64,000 bases of DNA from NCBI RefSeq assembly GCF_000721105.1, contig NZ_JOEV01000031.1:1-64000 (forward strand), written 5' to 3'. Positions within the stretch are counted from its first letter, which is position 1, and every line of letters begins with the position of its first letter. The translations under genes and the position numbers were made by a program. The notes beneath the pieces are model-generated. The model worked only from the letters and a program-made list of their open reading frames with translations. It had not been told where the DNA came from and did no database searches. Positions 33,608 through 45,610 of the stretch are shown here, piece by piece. Source of the stretch: Streptomyces cellulosae (lineage in GTDB: Bacteria; Actinomycetota; Actinomycetes; Streptomycetales; Streptomycetaceae).

Positions 33608-34627
33608 ATGGCCCTTGCCGGAGCCACCGGTGCGCCCAGCACCAAGCCAAGTGTGACGGCGGGAAAGGAGCGGGTGTCGGCGACGGCCGGGCGGCTGGGC
33701 AGCCCGGTGCGGCGCAATCTGCCGGTCTATCTCGCCATCTCGCCGTTCTACGTGCTGTTCGCCGTGTTCGGCGTGTTCCCCGTCGTCTTCTCGCTCTACC
33801 TGTCCTTCCAGGACTGGGACGGCATCGGGACCATGCGCTTCGTCGGCTGGCAGCAGTACGACTGGCTGCTGCACGACAGCGTCTTCTGGAAGTCCATCCT
33901 CAACACCTTCGAGATCTGGTTCCTGTCCACGGTACCGATGCTGTTCCTGGCGCTGGTCATCGCGTTCCTGCTGAACTCGCAGATCCGGTACAGCATGGCG
34001 TACCGGGTGGCCTACTTCATCCCCAACGTCACCTCGATGGTCGCGATGACCATCGTGTTCGGGTCGGTCTTCGCGCAGGCGGGGCTCGGCAACTCCCTGC
34101 TGAAGGCCGTCGGCCTCGGCGAGTTCGGCTGGATGACGTCTGCCTGGGGCGTCAAAGTGTCCCTCGCCATCATGATCATATGGCGGTGGACCGGTTACAA
34201 CGCCCTCATCTTCCTCGCCGGGCTGCAGGCCATTCCCGCCGAGCTCTACGAGGCCGCCCGGGTCGACGGGGCGAGCAGTCGGCAGACCCTCTTCCGGGTC
34301 GTTCTCCCACAGCTGCGGCCGGTGGTTCTCTTCACCGTCATCACCTCCAGCATCAACGGGCTGCAGATCTTCACCGAATCCCAGGTGCTCTTCCAGGCCA
34401 GTAACGGCTACTCCACCGGAGGCCCGGGCCAGGAAGGCATGACGATCGTGCTGTATCTGTGGCAAAAGGCCTTCGGCGACCACCAGTTCGGCTACGGGGC
34501 GGCCATCGGATGGGCCCTGTTCGTCATCGTGGCGGTCTTCGCCGCCATCAACTGGCGGCTGGTCGCCAGGTTCGGCGAGGACCGTCCGGCCACTTCGAGG
34601 CGCGGGAGGTTCAACCGTGCGCGCTGA
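33608..34627 (+). CDS. ABC sugar permease, MalF type (island)
   Basis: 339 residues, six helices after a 36-residue hydrophilic start. The EAA loop is LYEAARVDGASSRQTLFRVV near residues 214-233. It follows the binding protein by one base and overlaps the next permease by 11 bases. No ATPase is encoded nearby. Confidence 0.9.
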   Translation: MALAGATGAPSTKPSVTAGKERVSATAGRLGSPVRRNLPVYLAISPFYVLFAVFGVFPVVFSLYLSFQDWDGIGTMRFVGWQQYDWLLHDSVFWKSILNTFEIWFLSTVPMLFLALVIAFLLNSQIRYSMAYRVAYFIPNVTSMVAMTIVFGSVFAQAGLGNSLLKAVGLGEFGWMTSAWGVKVSLAIMIIWRWTGYNALIFLAGLQAIPAELYEAARVDGASSRQTLFRVVLPQLRPVVLFTVITSSINGLQIFTESQVLFQASNGYSTGGPGQEGMTIVLYLWQKAFGDHQFGYGAAIGWALFVIVAVFAAINWRLVARFGEDRPATSRRGRFNRAR

Positions 34628-35489
34628 CACCAGAACGGCCGGCAGTGCCGGCGTCGCCATCGGCTCCGGCAGCAGGGTCAAGAGGCTCGCGGTTCACGCC
34701 GTGCTGCTGGCGGGCCTGCTCGTCTCCGTCTTCCCGTTCTACTGGCTGATCGTGATGGCCTCTCGCACCACCGGGGAGATCTTCCGGTACCCGCCTCTCC
34801 TCGTCCCCGGCAGCCACCTGCTGGAGAACATGCGGACGGTGCTGGACCGCGTCGCCTTCTTCTCATCCCTGGCCAACACCCTTGTGGTAGCGCTCGTCGG
34901 CACCGCACTGGTGTTGTTCTTCGACTCGCTGGCCGCGTTCGCCTTCGCCAAGTACCAGTTTCCCGGCAAGAAGTTCCTGTTCGTCATCCTGCTCTCCACC
35001 TACATGATCCCGGCCCAGCTGTCCTTGGTGCCGCAGTTCGTCACCATGGCCCATCTGGGATGGGTGGGTTCCCTCACGGCCCTGATCGTCCCGGGGGCGG
35101 CCAACGCCTTCGGTATCTTCTGGATGCGGCAGTACGCCGAGAACTCGCTGCCCGACGAACTGCTGGACGCCGGACGGATCGACGGCGCCGGGTTCTTCCG
35201 CCTGTACTGGACCATCGCGGTGCCGCTCTTCCGGCCCGCGCTGGCGTTCCTCGGCATCTTCACCTTCATCGGCGCGTGGAACGACTACATCTGGCCCCTC
35301 GTCGTCATGATCGACCCGGACCGGCTCACCCTTCAGGTGGCGTTGGCCCAGCTCAACACCGTCTACGGGCCTGACTACGCGGTCGTCATGGCCGGCGCGC
35401 TGATGAGCGTGGTGCCGCTGATCATCGTTTTCGTCATCGGTGCCCGGCACTTCCTGCGGGACCTGGCCGCCGGAGCCATGAAGATGTGA
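34617..35489 (+). CDS. ABC sugar permease, MalG type (island)
   Basis: 290 residues with six helices. The EAA-type loop appears as LLDAGRIDGAGFFRLYWTIA near residues 182-201, with Asp-Ala-Gly in place of Glu-Ala-Ala, a common variant. The C-terminus RDLAAGAMKM is typical. The GTG start lies inside the end of the preceding gene, so translation is coupled. The transcript probably ends at the UUCG hairpin at 35565. Confidence 0.9.
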   Translation: MRADTRTAGSAGVAIGSGSRVKRLAVHAVLLAGLLVSVFPFYWLIVMASRTTGEIFRYPPLLVPGSHLLENMRTVLDRVAFFSSLANTLVVALVGTALVLFFDSLAAFAFAKYQFPGKKFLFVILLSTYMIPAQLSLVPQFVTMAHLGWVGSLTALIVPGAANAFGIFWMRQYAENSLPDELLDAGRIDGAGFFRLYWTIAVPLFRPALAFLGIFTFIGAWNDYIWPLVVMIDPDRLTLQVALAQLNTVYGPDYAVVMAGALMSVVPLIIVFVIGARHFLRDLAAGAMKM

Positions 35490-35564
35490 GTGGGCCCCGG
35501 ACCGCCGCCGTCGGAGCCCCCGTGAACCATGGCGGTGTTCGTTGACTCGGGGAGGGCTCGTCCC

Positions 35565-35594
35565 GGCCCCGCCGAGCTTCGGCTCGGCGGGGCC
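35565..35594 (+). terminator. Terminator hairpin after the island importer
   Basis: GGCCCCGCCGAGC, loop TTCG, GCTCGGCGGGGCC form a perfect 13-bp stem with a stable tetraloop, 75 bases after the permease stop. Confidence 0.85.
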
Positions 35595-35819
35595 GAGCGC
35601 TGCGAAGTGGCCGGGTGCTGCGGGGCGAGTCCTGGGCGCACCGGTGCCGATACTCGCCGCCTCCGCGCCCCCCGCCTGCTGAACGGTCAGCGCCTCCACG
35701 GACCGAGACACCCGCACCAGCACCAGCACCAGCACCAGCCGGCCCGCGCCACCCGCGCCGTCTCGCCGGGATCACGACCGGCCACTTCGGCTGCCGCGGC
35801 ATCGGCCCACCCCGCACAA

Positions 35820-35866
35820 CGACGTCGGTCTCCAAGACCACAACCAGGTCTTGGAGACCGACGTCG
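35820..35866 (-). terminator. 20-bp hairpin after the GH2 gene
   Basis: 35820-35839 and 35847-35866 are perfectly complementary around the loop ACAACCA. It lies 14 bases past the GH2 stop on the minus strand and probably ends that transcript. Confidence 0.8.
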
Positions 35867-35880
35867 GGCGAGCCTGGGAA

Positions 35881-38904
<3,024 letters not shown>

Positions 38905-38993
38905 TCATGACTTGGCACGTACACGTGCACTCGGTGTCGGGGGCGAGCGGGGACGGGTGTCGCGCCGCGCGGGCAGGTCGGTCATGATTCGTG

Positions 38994-39048
38994 AACGTTC
39001 ACGTGAACGATAACGAAGAATCGTGCCGTGATCCGGACCGTGTGTCAA
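38994..39048 (-). promoter_or_regulatory. Promoter and LacI operator of the GH2 gene
   Basis: On the minus strand TTGACA (39048-39043) is followed by GATTCT (39023-39018) and then the palindrome AACGTTCACGTGAACGAT at 38994-39011 as read on the plus strand, one mismatch from perfect symmetry. The layout copies the importer promoter at 32100. Confidence 0.75.
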
Positions 39049-39110
39049 CAGGGCAGACGGCAGGGATGAGGCCTGATACCGGCCTCAGGCGCGCGCGACC
39101 GGACCGGAGG

Positions 39111-40154
39111 TCACGCCGAAGCCCGCAGGACGAGCTCGGGCCGCACCCCTGCGTCGCCCTCCGCCGGAGGCTTCTCGTCTCCGCTCAGCTGGGCCGCCAC
39201 CTGTTCGACCGCCAGCCGTCCCAGCTCTCTCTTGTCGATGCTCAGGGTGGTCAGAGGCGGTTCCACCAGCTCCCCCAGCGAGAGGCCGTCGAAGCCCAGG
39301 ACCGCGACGTCGTCCGGTACGCGCAGTCCCCGGCGACGGGCGGTCCGGATGGCACCGACCGCGATCAGGTCGTTGAAGCCGACCACGGCCGTCACATCCG
39401 GATGCGCGTCCAGCAGTGCGTCCATCCCACGCTCGCCGGCACCCACACTGTGCCGGTCGCAGGAGACGACCCAGTCGGCCCCCACCGGCAGGTCGTACAT
39501 CCCCACCTGCGCCAGGAAGTGCTCCCGGCGGGCGCTCGGCCGGTCGTCCGGCGCCCCGTCGAGCATGCCGATGCGGTGGTGCCCGGCGCCCGTCAGATGC
39601 GCGAATGCCTGCGCCATGCCGGCCGCCGCGTCGATGCCCACCGACCCGAAACGCGTCTGGTCCGGGCCGCGCTCCAGCAGCACCAGCGGCATCCCCGGCG
39701 CATGCCGGGCCAGCACGTCGTCGGAGCCGGCGCAGTGGCCGATGATCGCGTCGGCCTGCCGGGAGAGCACATCGAGCGCCTCCCGCTCTTTCCCCTCGTC
39801 GTTGCGCGAGTCGCACACGATCACGTGCCAGCCGCGCTCCTCGGCCACCTCCAGTACCGCGACGGCGACCTCGGCGAAGTACGGATTGCTCAGGTCCGAG
39901 ATGATCAGACCGAGGGTGACCGAGTCCTGCCGCCGCATCCCTTGCGCGAACCGGCTCGGCCGGTACCCCAGGGTGCGTGTCGCCTGCAGGACCCGCTCCT
40001 TCGTCGCGGGATCGATCTCTCCCTTGTCGTTGATCGCGCGGGAAACGGTCTGCCGGGACACCCCGGCCAGCTTGGCCACGTCGTCGATCGTCGTCCGCCG
40101 CTTGGCGGCCCGGGGGGAACCGAGCTTTTGCCGCTCGTCATGCTTGCCCGGCAC
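39111..40154 (-). CDS. LacI family repressor of the glycan island
   Basis: 347 residues. The HTH reads TIDDVAKLAGVSRQTVSRAI at about residues 21-40, followed by the hinge-helix region TLGYRPSRFAQGM. The periplasmic-binding-protein-like core has LGLIISDLSNPYFAEV and ends near DDVAVLGFDGLSLGELVEPP. The GTG at 40154 was chosen because it precedes the HTH by a normal distance; a TTG at 40256 is in frame but weak. The three AACGTTCACGTGAACGTT-type palindromes at the island promoters are its probable operators, one of which lies between it and the GxGYxYP gene. Confidence 0.9.
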   Translation of the reverse strand: MPGKHDERQKLGSPRAAKRRTTIDDVAKLAGVSRQTVSRAINDKGEIDPATKERVLQATRTLGYRPSRFAQGMRRQDSVTLGLIISDLSNPYFAEVAVAVLEVAEERGWHVIVCDSRNDEGKEREALDVLSRQADAIIGHCAGSDDVLARHAPGMPLVLLERGPDQTRFGSVGIDAAAGMAQAFAHLTGAGHHRIGMLDGAPDDRPSARREHFLAQVGMYDLPVGADWVVSCDRHSVGAGERGMDALLDAHPDVTAVVGFNDLIAVGAIRTARRRGLRVPDDVAVLGFDGLSLGELVEPPLTTLSIDKRELGRLAVEQVAAQLSGDEKPPAEGDAGVRPELVLRASA

Positions 40155-40249
40155 TGCGCTATACCCGCCCTCTGTGTGGGTCCTGTGGTGCAGGAACCTT
40201 AACCGGGCCGCCTCCCGCCGCGCCGTTGGTTTTCGGCCGGTCCGGGATG

Positions 40250-40318
40250 TTGACAACGCCCCTTGGTCCCCGCAGCATACTGCCGTTCACTCTTTCCGTG
40301 AACGTTCACGTGAGCGTT
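40250..40318 (+). promoter_or_regulatory. Promoter and LacI operator of the GxGYxYP-GH38 operon
   Basis: TTGACA (40250-40255) and CATACT (40276-40281) are spaced 20 bases, longer than ideal. AACGTTCACGTGAGCGTT (40301-40318) is the operator with one mismatch. The rest of 40155-40473 holds no gene, only this divergent regulatory region. Confidence 0.65.
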
Positions 40319-40473
40319 ATCGGGACTCTGGTGGCATCCGCGCCGCAGCGGACCACCTCACCGCCTGGCGCATGAACGGGACCCCGGCTCCCACCGAGCG
40401 CTCAGGTACATCCCCGCCGGGCCTGTTTCCCGGTACGGCTGCCGGGCCTCCTGAGAGAAATCGGTGAGCACCT

Positions 40474-42075
40474 GTGATCAGTAGGAGAACCTTCGGCTTG
40501 ACAGCGCTGGCCGCCGCCGCCCCGCTGGCCGTCCCCCGGAGCGCGGCCGCCGCGGTGCCGGGTGCGGGTGGCGCCGCCGACGCGAACGCGGTGAGCGCCG
40601 CGCGCGGCATCGCCCTGCCCAAGGGCACGGCCCTGCGCAGGCTCGACGTCATCCCGTCCGGCAACCTCACCAGCGACGCGGACCGGGTGCTGGTGGCCGC
40701 GCTCCAGGGCCTGGTCGCCAGGACCTCTTCGGAACACATCTTCATCGACGAGGGCGGACCGGGAGCCGTATGGAAGGACTTCCTGCACACCGAGTACGGC
40801 GTCCTGCTCGACGACAGCCTCCCCACCTGGCCCGCCCTGCTGAAGCGCTTCCGGCAGAACCTCGCGGGCTACGTCCTCTACGACCTGGCCGGCAATCCGC
40901 CGTCAGTCAACGTGGCCTCGTCGCTGAGCGGGCCGTTGCGAGCCCTCCCCGTCGACGTCTCCCAGGAGGCCCGGGTCCGGGCCCTGGGCCTGGGACGCCA
41001 AGTCCTCGACGTCACCGGCCGGACGGAGAAGTGGGCCTATGACAGCCACAGCCGGCTGTTCTCGCGGACGACGGCCGCGGAGCTGAACCCGTCCATCCTT
41101 TACCACCAGCGCGACTACATAGCCATGACGGACGCGTTCACCTTCTACGACGGCGTGACCGACTGGCGTGCGCAGGTCCTCGGCGCCCTGAAGCCGGGTG
41201 CCGCACTGATGGGATACGGCAGCAGCGAGTACGACATGGTCGCGCAGGCATCGCGGTGCGGCGTCACGTCCATCCCGTCGGACCTGGCACCCAACCTCTC
41301 GGCGCTGAGCGCCGTCCACGGCAACGAGGGACTCACCCAGAAGCCACTGGCCGCTCCCGAGACCCGGAACAAGCACTATGTGTCGTTCGTCGTCAGCGAC
41401 GGCGACAACGTCGCCTGGAACCTGTGGGGACTTCAGCAGTACTTCAGCAACCCCGACCGCGGCCGCTTCGACATCGGCTACGGCATCAGCCCGTCCCTGG
41501 TCGATCTGGCTCCGGCGGCGATGCGCTGGTACTACGAGAACGCCTCACGCGGCGCGGGAAGCGACTGCTTCATCGCGGGGCCGAGCGGCTCCGGATACGT
41601 CTTCCCGGCCAAGATGCCGCCCGACGACCTCGCTCTCTTCACCGACCGGCTGAACGCGTACATGGCCGCCGGAGACCTGCGTATCTCCGAGATTCTCGAC
41701 GACCAGGACAGCTTCGACCGCACCGACGTGTGGTCGGCCTACCTCCGGCAGCCGAACATCGACGCCCTGTTCTTCTTCGGATACGGCGACACCGACCGGA
41801 TCAGCGGCCGGATCAGCTGGGTGAACGGCAAACCCGTGATCGCCCAGCGGGACGTGCTGTGGGCCGGTCTCACCGAGGAACAGGACCTGATCCGGAACAT
41901 CAACTCCAGGCCGGCCGCACCGACCAGCGCCGACGGCTACACGCTCGTCCTGGTGCACTGCTGGACCAAGACCCTGTCCAACATCAGGACAGTGGTGGAC
42001 GGGCTCGGTCCCGACGTCGAGGTGGTGACGCCCCAGGCGTTCACCGACCTCATCGTCCGCAACCGCGCCCGCTGA
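40474..42075 (+). CDS. Secreted GxGYxYP-family putative glycan hydrolase
   Basis: 533 residues. A twin-arginine-type start (ISRRTFGLTALAAAAPLAVP) shows export. The family name motif is present as GSGYVFP near residue 372, with the last Tyr replaced by Phe. Conserved surrounding parts include VSFVVSDGDNVAWNLWG and ALFFFGYGDTDR. GxGYxYP proteins are common in Bacteroidetes polysaccharide loci and thought to be glycan hydrolases, but no activity is known to me. The GTG start follows GGTGAG. It lies 146 bases ahead of the GH38 gene on the same strand and is probably co-regulated by LacI. Confidence 0.8.
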   Translation: MISRRTFGLTALAAAAPLAVPRSAAAAVPGAGGAADANAVSAARGIALPKGTALRRLDVIPSGNLTSDADRVLVAALQGLVARTSSEHIFIDEGGPGAVWKDFLHTEYGVLLDDSLPTWPALLKRFRQNLAGYVLYDLAGNPPSVNVASSLSGPLRALPVDVSQEARVRALGLGRQVLDVTGRTEKWAYDSHSRLFSRTTAAELNPSILYHQRDYIAMTDAFTFYDGVTDWRAQVLGALKPGAALMGYGSSEYDMVAQASRCGVTSIPSDLAPNLSALSAVHGNEGLTQKPLAAPETRNKHYVSFVVSDGDNVAWNLWGLQQYFSNPDRGRFDIGYGISPSLVDLAPAAMRWYYENASRGAGSDCFIAGPSGSGYVFPAKMPPDDLALFTDRLNAYMAAGDLRISEILDDQDSFDRTDVWSAYLRQPNIDALFFFGYGDTDRISGRISWVNGKPVIAQRDVLWAGLTEEQDLIRNINSRPAAPTSADGYTLVLVHCWTKTLSNIRTVVDGLGPDVEVVTPQAFTDLIVRNRAR

Positions 42076-42221
42076 CGACGGATCGACGCAGCGGGCCCCC
42101 TGTCCTCTCGCTCACCGCGCCTCGTCGTCCCCGACCGCACGATTTCCACCGGCTCCGTTCCACCGGCGTTCCACAGGTTCGGTCCCACCAGGTTTGTCCC
42201 CTCGAACGCAAGGAGTTTTTC

Positions 42222-45200
42222 ATGCACGACGACCGGAAGCTGGTGGAGGACCGTCTCGACCGTGTGCTGCGGGAACGGATCCGCCCCGCCGTCCACCGGC
42301 TGCGCGTACCGCTGGAGGTCGAGGTGTGGCACGCACCGGGAGAGCCGGTGCCGGTGACCGAGGGATTGGCCGCGCCGTACGGGCCCGCCCGGGTGGGTGA
42401 CATCTGGGGCCGGCCGTGGGGCACCAGTTGGTTCCGGCTGACCGGGGCTGTGCCAAAGGAGTGGGCGGGCAGGCAGGTCGAGGCGGTGGTCGATCTCGGC
42501 TTCGGCTCCGACACCCCCGGCTTCTCCGCGGAGGGTCTGGTGTACCGGCCGGACGGCACGGCCGTGAAAGGGCTGCACCCGCGCAGCACCGCGGTGCGGA
42601 TCGCCGCGTCGGCGGACGGCGGCGAGTCCGTGACCTTGTACGTCGAGGCCGCGGCCAATCCGCTGATCGCAGGTCCCGTGACGTTGCTCGGCGACACCGA
42701 GACCGCCCCGCCGGAGCCGCTCTACCGGCTGCGGCGGGCGGATCTCGCGGTCCTCGACCAGGTCGTCTGGGAACTGGCGCAGGATCTGGACGTGCTGGGC
42801 CAGCTCATGCGAGAACTCCCGCTGGACACCACGCGCCGCTGGGACCTGCTGCGCGCGGTCGGACGTGCCCTGGACGCCCTCGATCTGGACGACATCGCGG
42901 GCAGCGCGGCCGCGGCACGGGAGCGCCTGGCTCCCGCGCTGGCCGCCCCGGCCGCGGCGTCGGCCCACCGGGTGTCCGGGGTGGGCCACGCGCACATCGA
43001 CTCCGCGTGGCTGTGGCCGCTGCGGGAGACGGTGCGGAAGGTGGCGCGTACCTGTACCAACGTGGCCGCGCTGATGGACGACCACCCGGAGTTCGTCTTC
43101 GCCATGTCGCAGGCACAGCAGCTCGCCTGGATGAAGGAGCACCGCCCGGAGATCTTCGCCCGGGTGAAGGAGAAGGTGGCGGCCGGACAGTTGGTACCGG
43201 TCGGCGGCATGTGGGTGGAGTCGGACACCAACATGCCCGGTGGGGAGGCGCTGGCCCGGCAGTTCACACACGGCAAGCGGTTCTTCCTCGAGGAGTTCGG
43301 CATCGAGACCGAGGAGGTGTGGCTGCCCGACTCGTTCGGCTACAGTGCCGCACTTCCGCAGCTGGTGAAACTGTCCGGGTCGAAGTGGTTCCTGACCCAG
43401 AAGATCTCCTGGAGCCAGACCAACTCCTTCCCGCATCACACCTTCTGGTGGGAAGGACTGGACGGCAGCCGGGTGTTCACGCATTTCCCACCGGTGGACA
43501 CGTACAACTCCGAGTTCTCCGGGCAGGAGATGGCCCACCTGGTACGCAACTTCCGGGACAAGGGCTCGGCCAACCGCTCACTGGTGCCGTTCGGTTACGG
43601 CGACGGCGGAGGCGGCCCGACCCGGGAGATGCTCGCCCGGGCGCGACGGCTGCGGGACCTGGAGGGCGCACCGCGGGTCGAGATCGAGAAGCCCGCGCGG
43701 TTCTTCGCCAAGGCCCAGGCGGAGTACCCGAACGCGCCGGTGTGGGTGGGCGAGCTGTATCTGGAGCTGCACCGTGGCACCTACACCTCGCAGGCGAAGA
43801 TGAAGCAGGGCAACCGGCGCAGCGAGGCGCTGCTCCGGGAGGCGGAGCTGTGGGCCGCGACGGCGGCCGTGCGGACCGGTTTCGCGTACCCGTACCGGAC
43901 GTTGGACCGGATCTGGAAGACGGTGCTGCTGCACCAGTTCCACGACATCCTGCCGGGCTCGTCGATCGCCTGGGTACACCGTGAGGCCCGCCGGACGTAT
44001 GCCCGGGTGGCCGAGGAACTGGAGGCGGTGATCGATGCCGCGCAGCGGGCGCTGGCGGGGGGAGCCGGCCCGGACCAGGTCGGCACGGTGGTGTTCAACG
44101 CGGCCCCGCACGAGCGGGGCGGCATCCCGGCGATGGGCGGCGCACCGGTGCCGGACAGGCCCGCAGGCCAGGCGGTGTCCGCCACTGAGCTGCCGGGAGG
44201 CGGTTTCGTCCTCGACAACGGCCTGCTGCGCGTGACGGTGGACCGGCGCGGTCTGGTCACCTCGGTGTACGACGTCGCCGCCGCGCGTGAGGCGGTCGCG
44301 CCGGGCAGCGCGGCCAACCTGCTCCAGGTCCACCCGGACCTGCCCAACGACTCGGACGCGTGGGACGTGGACGCGTTCTACCGCAACACGGTCACCGACC
44401 TGACAGATGCCGACGAGGTTCTGCTCACCCACACCGACGACCCGGCACGGGCGGCTGTACGAGTGGTCCGTTCCTTCGGCGCCTCGCGCGTGGAGCAGTC
44501 GCTGGTGCTGCGGACCGGCGCCAAGCGACTGGACATCGACACGGAGGTGGACTGGCACGAGCGGGAAAAGCTGCTCAAGGCGGCCTTCCCCGTGGACGTG
44601 CACGCGGACCGGTCGGCCGCCGAGACACAGTTCGGGCACGTGTTCCGCCCCACGCACACCAACACCAGCTGGGACGCCGCCAAGTTCGAGATCTGCGCCC
44701 ACCGCTTCCTGCACGTGGGCGAACGGGACTGGGGGGCGGCGGTGGTGAACGACTCGACGTACGGGCATGACGTCACCCGCACGGTGCGCGAGGACGGCGG
44801 GACGACGACGACCGTACGGCTGTCCCTGCTGCGCGCGCCGCGCTTCCCCGACCCGGACACCGACCAGGGCGTACACCGGTTCCGGTACGCCTTCGTCCCT
44901 GGCGCGGGTGTCGCGGAGGCGGTGCGGGAGGGGTACCGGATCAACCTGCCGGAGCGTTCGGTGCCGGGTGCGACGGTGGTGGCGCCACTGGTCGCGGTGG
45001 ACTGCGACTCGGTGGTCGTGGAGTCGGTGAAGCTCGCCGACGAACAGTCGGGTGCGGTGGTCGTGCGCTTGTACGAGGCGCTGGGACAGCGGGCACGGCT
45101 CTGCCTGACCGCCGGGTTCCCGGTTGCCTCGGCCGTGGCCGTCGACCTGCTGGAGCGCCCGTTGGCGGAGACCTCCGTGGCGTACGAGGTGGTCGGGGAG

Positions 45201-45266
45201 CAGCGGGTCGAACTCTCGCTGCGTCCCTTCCAGATCTTCACGCTGCGGCTGAACCCGCTGGTGTAG
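42222..45266 (+). CDS. Alpha-mannosidase, glycoside hydrolase family 38
   Basis: 1014 residues, no signal peptide. The catalytic barrel begins with GVGHAHIDSAWLWPLRE near residue 255, whose His and Asp bind zinc. The nucleophile Asp is in EVWLPDSFGYSAALPQ near 369, and LLHQFHDILPGSSI supplies a further His/Asp. A mid-domain and C-terminal beta domains follow, matching full-length bacterial alpha-mannosidases. It removes alpha-linked mannose from oligosaccharides in the cytoplasm. AAGGAG precedes the ATG by seven bases, which fixes the start although the frame is open far upstream. With GH2 it suggests mixed galactose-mannose glycans, such as fungal galactomannan or N-glycans. Confidence 0.92.
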   Translation: MHDDRKLVEDRLDRVLRERIRPAVHRLRVPLEVEVWHAPGEPVPVTEGLAAPYGPARVGDIWGRPWGTSWFRLTGAVPKEWAGRQVEAVVDLGFGSDTPGFSAEGLVYRPDGTAVKGLHPRSTAVRIAASADGGESVTLYVEAAANPLIAGPVTLLGDTETAPPEPLYRLRRADLAVLDQVVWELAQDLDVLGQLMRELPLDTTRRWDLLRAVGRALDALDLDDIAGSAAAARERLAPALAAPAAASAHRVSGVGHAHIDSAWLWPLRETVRKVARTCTNVAALMDDHPEFVFAMSQAQQLAWMKEHRPEIFARVKEKVAAGQLVPVGGMWVESDTNMPGGEALARQFTHGKRFFLEEFGIETEEVWLPDSFGYSAALPQLVKLSGSKWFLTQKISWSQTNSFPHHTFWWEGLDGSRVFTHFPPVDTYNSEFSGQEMAHLVRNFRDKGSANRSLVPFGYGDGGGGPTREMLARARRLRDLEGAPRVEIEKPARFFAKAQAEYPNAPVWVGELYLELHRGTYTSQAKMKQGNRRSEALLREAELWAATAAVRTGFAYPYRTLDRIWKTVLLHQFHDILPGSSIAWVHREARRTYARVAEELEAVIDAAQRALAGGAGPDQVGTVVFNAAPHERGGIPAMGGAPVPDRPAGQAVSATELPGGGFVLDNGLLRVTVDRRGLVTSVYDVAAAREAVAPGSAANLLQVHPDLPNDSDAWDVDAFYRNTVTDLTDADEVLLTHTDDPARAAVRVVRSFGASRVEQSLVLRTGAKRLDIDTEVDWHEREKLLKAAFPVDVHADRSAAETQFGHVFRPTHTNTSWDAAKFEICAHRFLHVGERDWGAAVVNDSTYGHDVTRTVREDGGTTTTVRLSLLRAPRFPDPDTDQGVHRFRYAFVPGAGVAEAVREGYRINLPERSVPGATVVAPLVAVDCDSVVVESVKLADEQSGAVVVRLYEALGQRARLCLTAGFPVASAVAVDLLERPLAETSVAYEVVGEQRVELSLRPFQIFTLRLNPLV

Positions 45267-45336
45267 GTACGCGCGGACCGCCCCCACGCTTCGGGGTGTG
45301 CCGACCGGGTTCACGGCACCCTGGACCCCCGCGCAT

Positions 45337-45362
45337 GTGGCCCGCACCGAAGTGCGGGCCAC
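45337..45362. terminator. Perfect hairpin of the right Ro60-tail copy
   Basis: GTGGCCCGCAC, loop CGAA, GTGCGGGCCAC form a perfect 11-bp stem between the convergent GH38 and zinc-finger chimera genes, so it can serve both. Confidence 0.8.
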
Positions 45363-45610
45363 AGTCGGTTCAGGCAGCCCAGGGCCAGTCGGCGTCCCGT
45401 GCCGCTTCGAGCAGCGGAATCATCCGGAAGGCCGCGTCCGAAAGCCCCCCGAAGGTGTGCCGGTTCGCCTTGCCCGACGGGCCGTGGCCCGCCCGGTATC
45501 CGGAGAGGTTCCAGGTGTAGACCGGCACGTTCGCCGGGACCTGCTCGGCCGGGTCGCCGTGGTGGCTGAAGGCGTACTGCTCGTCGGTGACGATCAGCAC
45601 CCGGTCGTGC
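45337..45610. repeat. Right direct repeat of the glycan island
   Basis: Matches 31573-31855 in the same orientation (terminator hairpin, stop codon, Ro60-like coding tail). The island of transporter, hydrolase and lacI genes lies exactly between the two copies. Confidence 0.8.

Larger units (their letters stand above)
35490..35880. other. Intergenic region with two strong hairpins and a hexamer repeat
   Basis: No gene is supported here. It holds the terminator at 35565-35594, four tandem CACCAG units at 35715-35738, and the long hairpin at 35820-35866. Reading frames through it are low-complexity and show no family. Confidence 0.7.

Noticed and set aside
35434..35841. Possible minus-strand gene in the intergenic region after the island importer
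   Set aside because: The translation is low-complexity Gly/Ala/Arg sequence over hairpins and a hexamer repeat, with no recognisable fold.
39111..40256. Longer LacI protein from a TTG at 40256
   Set aside because: The extra 34 residues are not typical of LacI proteins and would begin within the divergent promoter region; the GTG at 40154 gives a normal length.
41256..42221. N-terminal extension of the GH38 gene
   Set aside because: The frame is open upstream but overlaps the GxGYxYP gene in another frame; the AAGGAG site before 42222 and the start of homology fix the true start.
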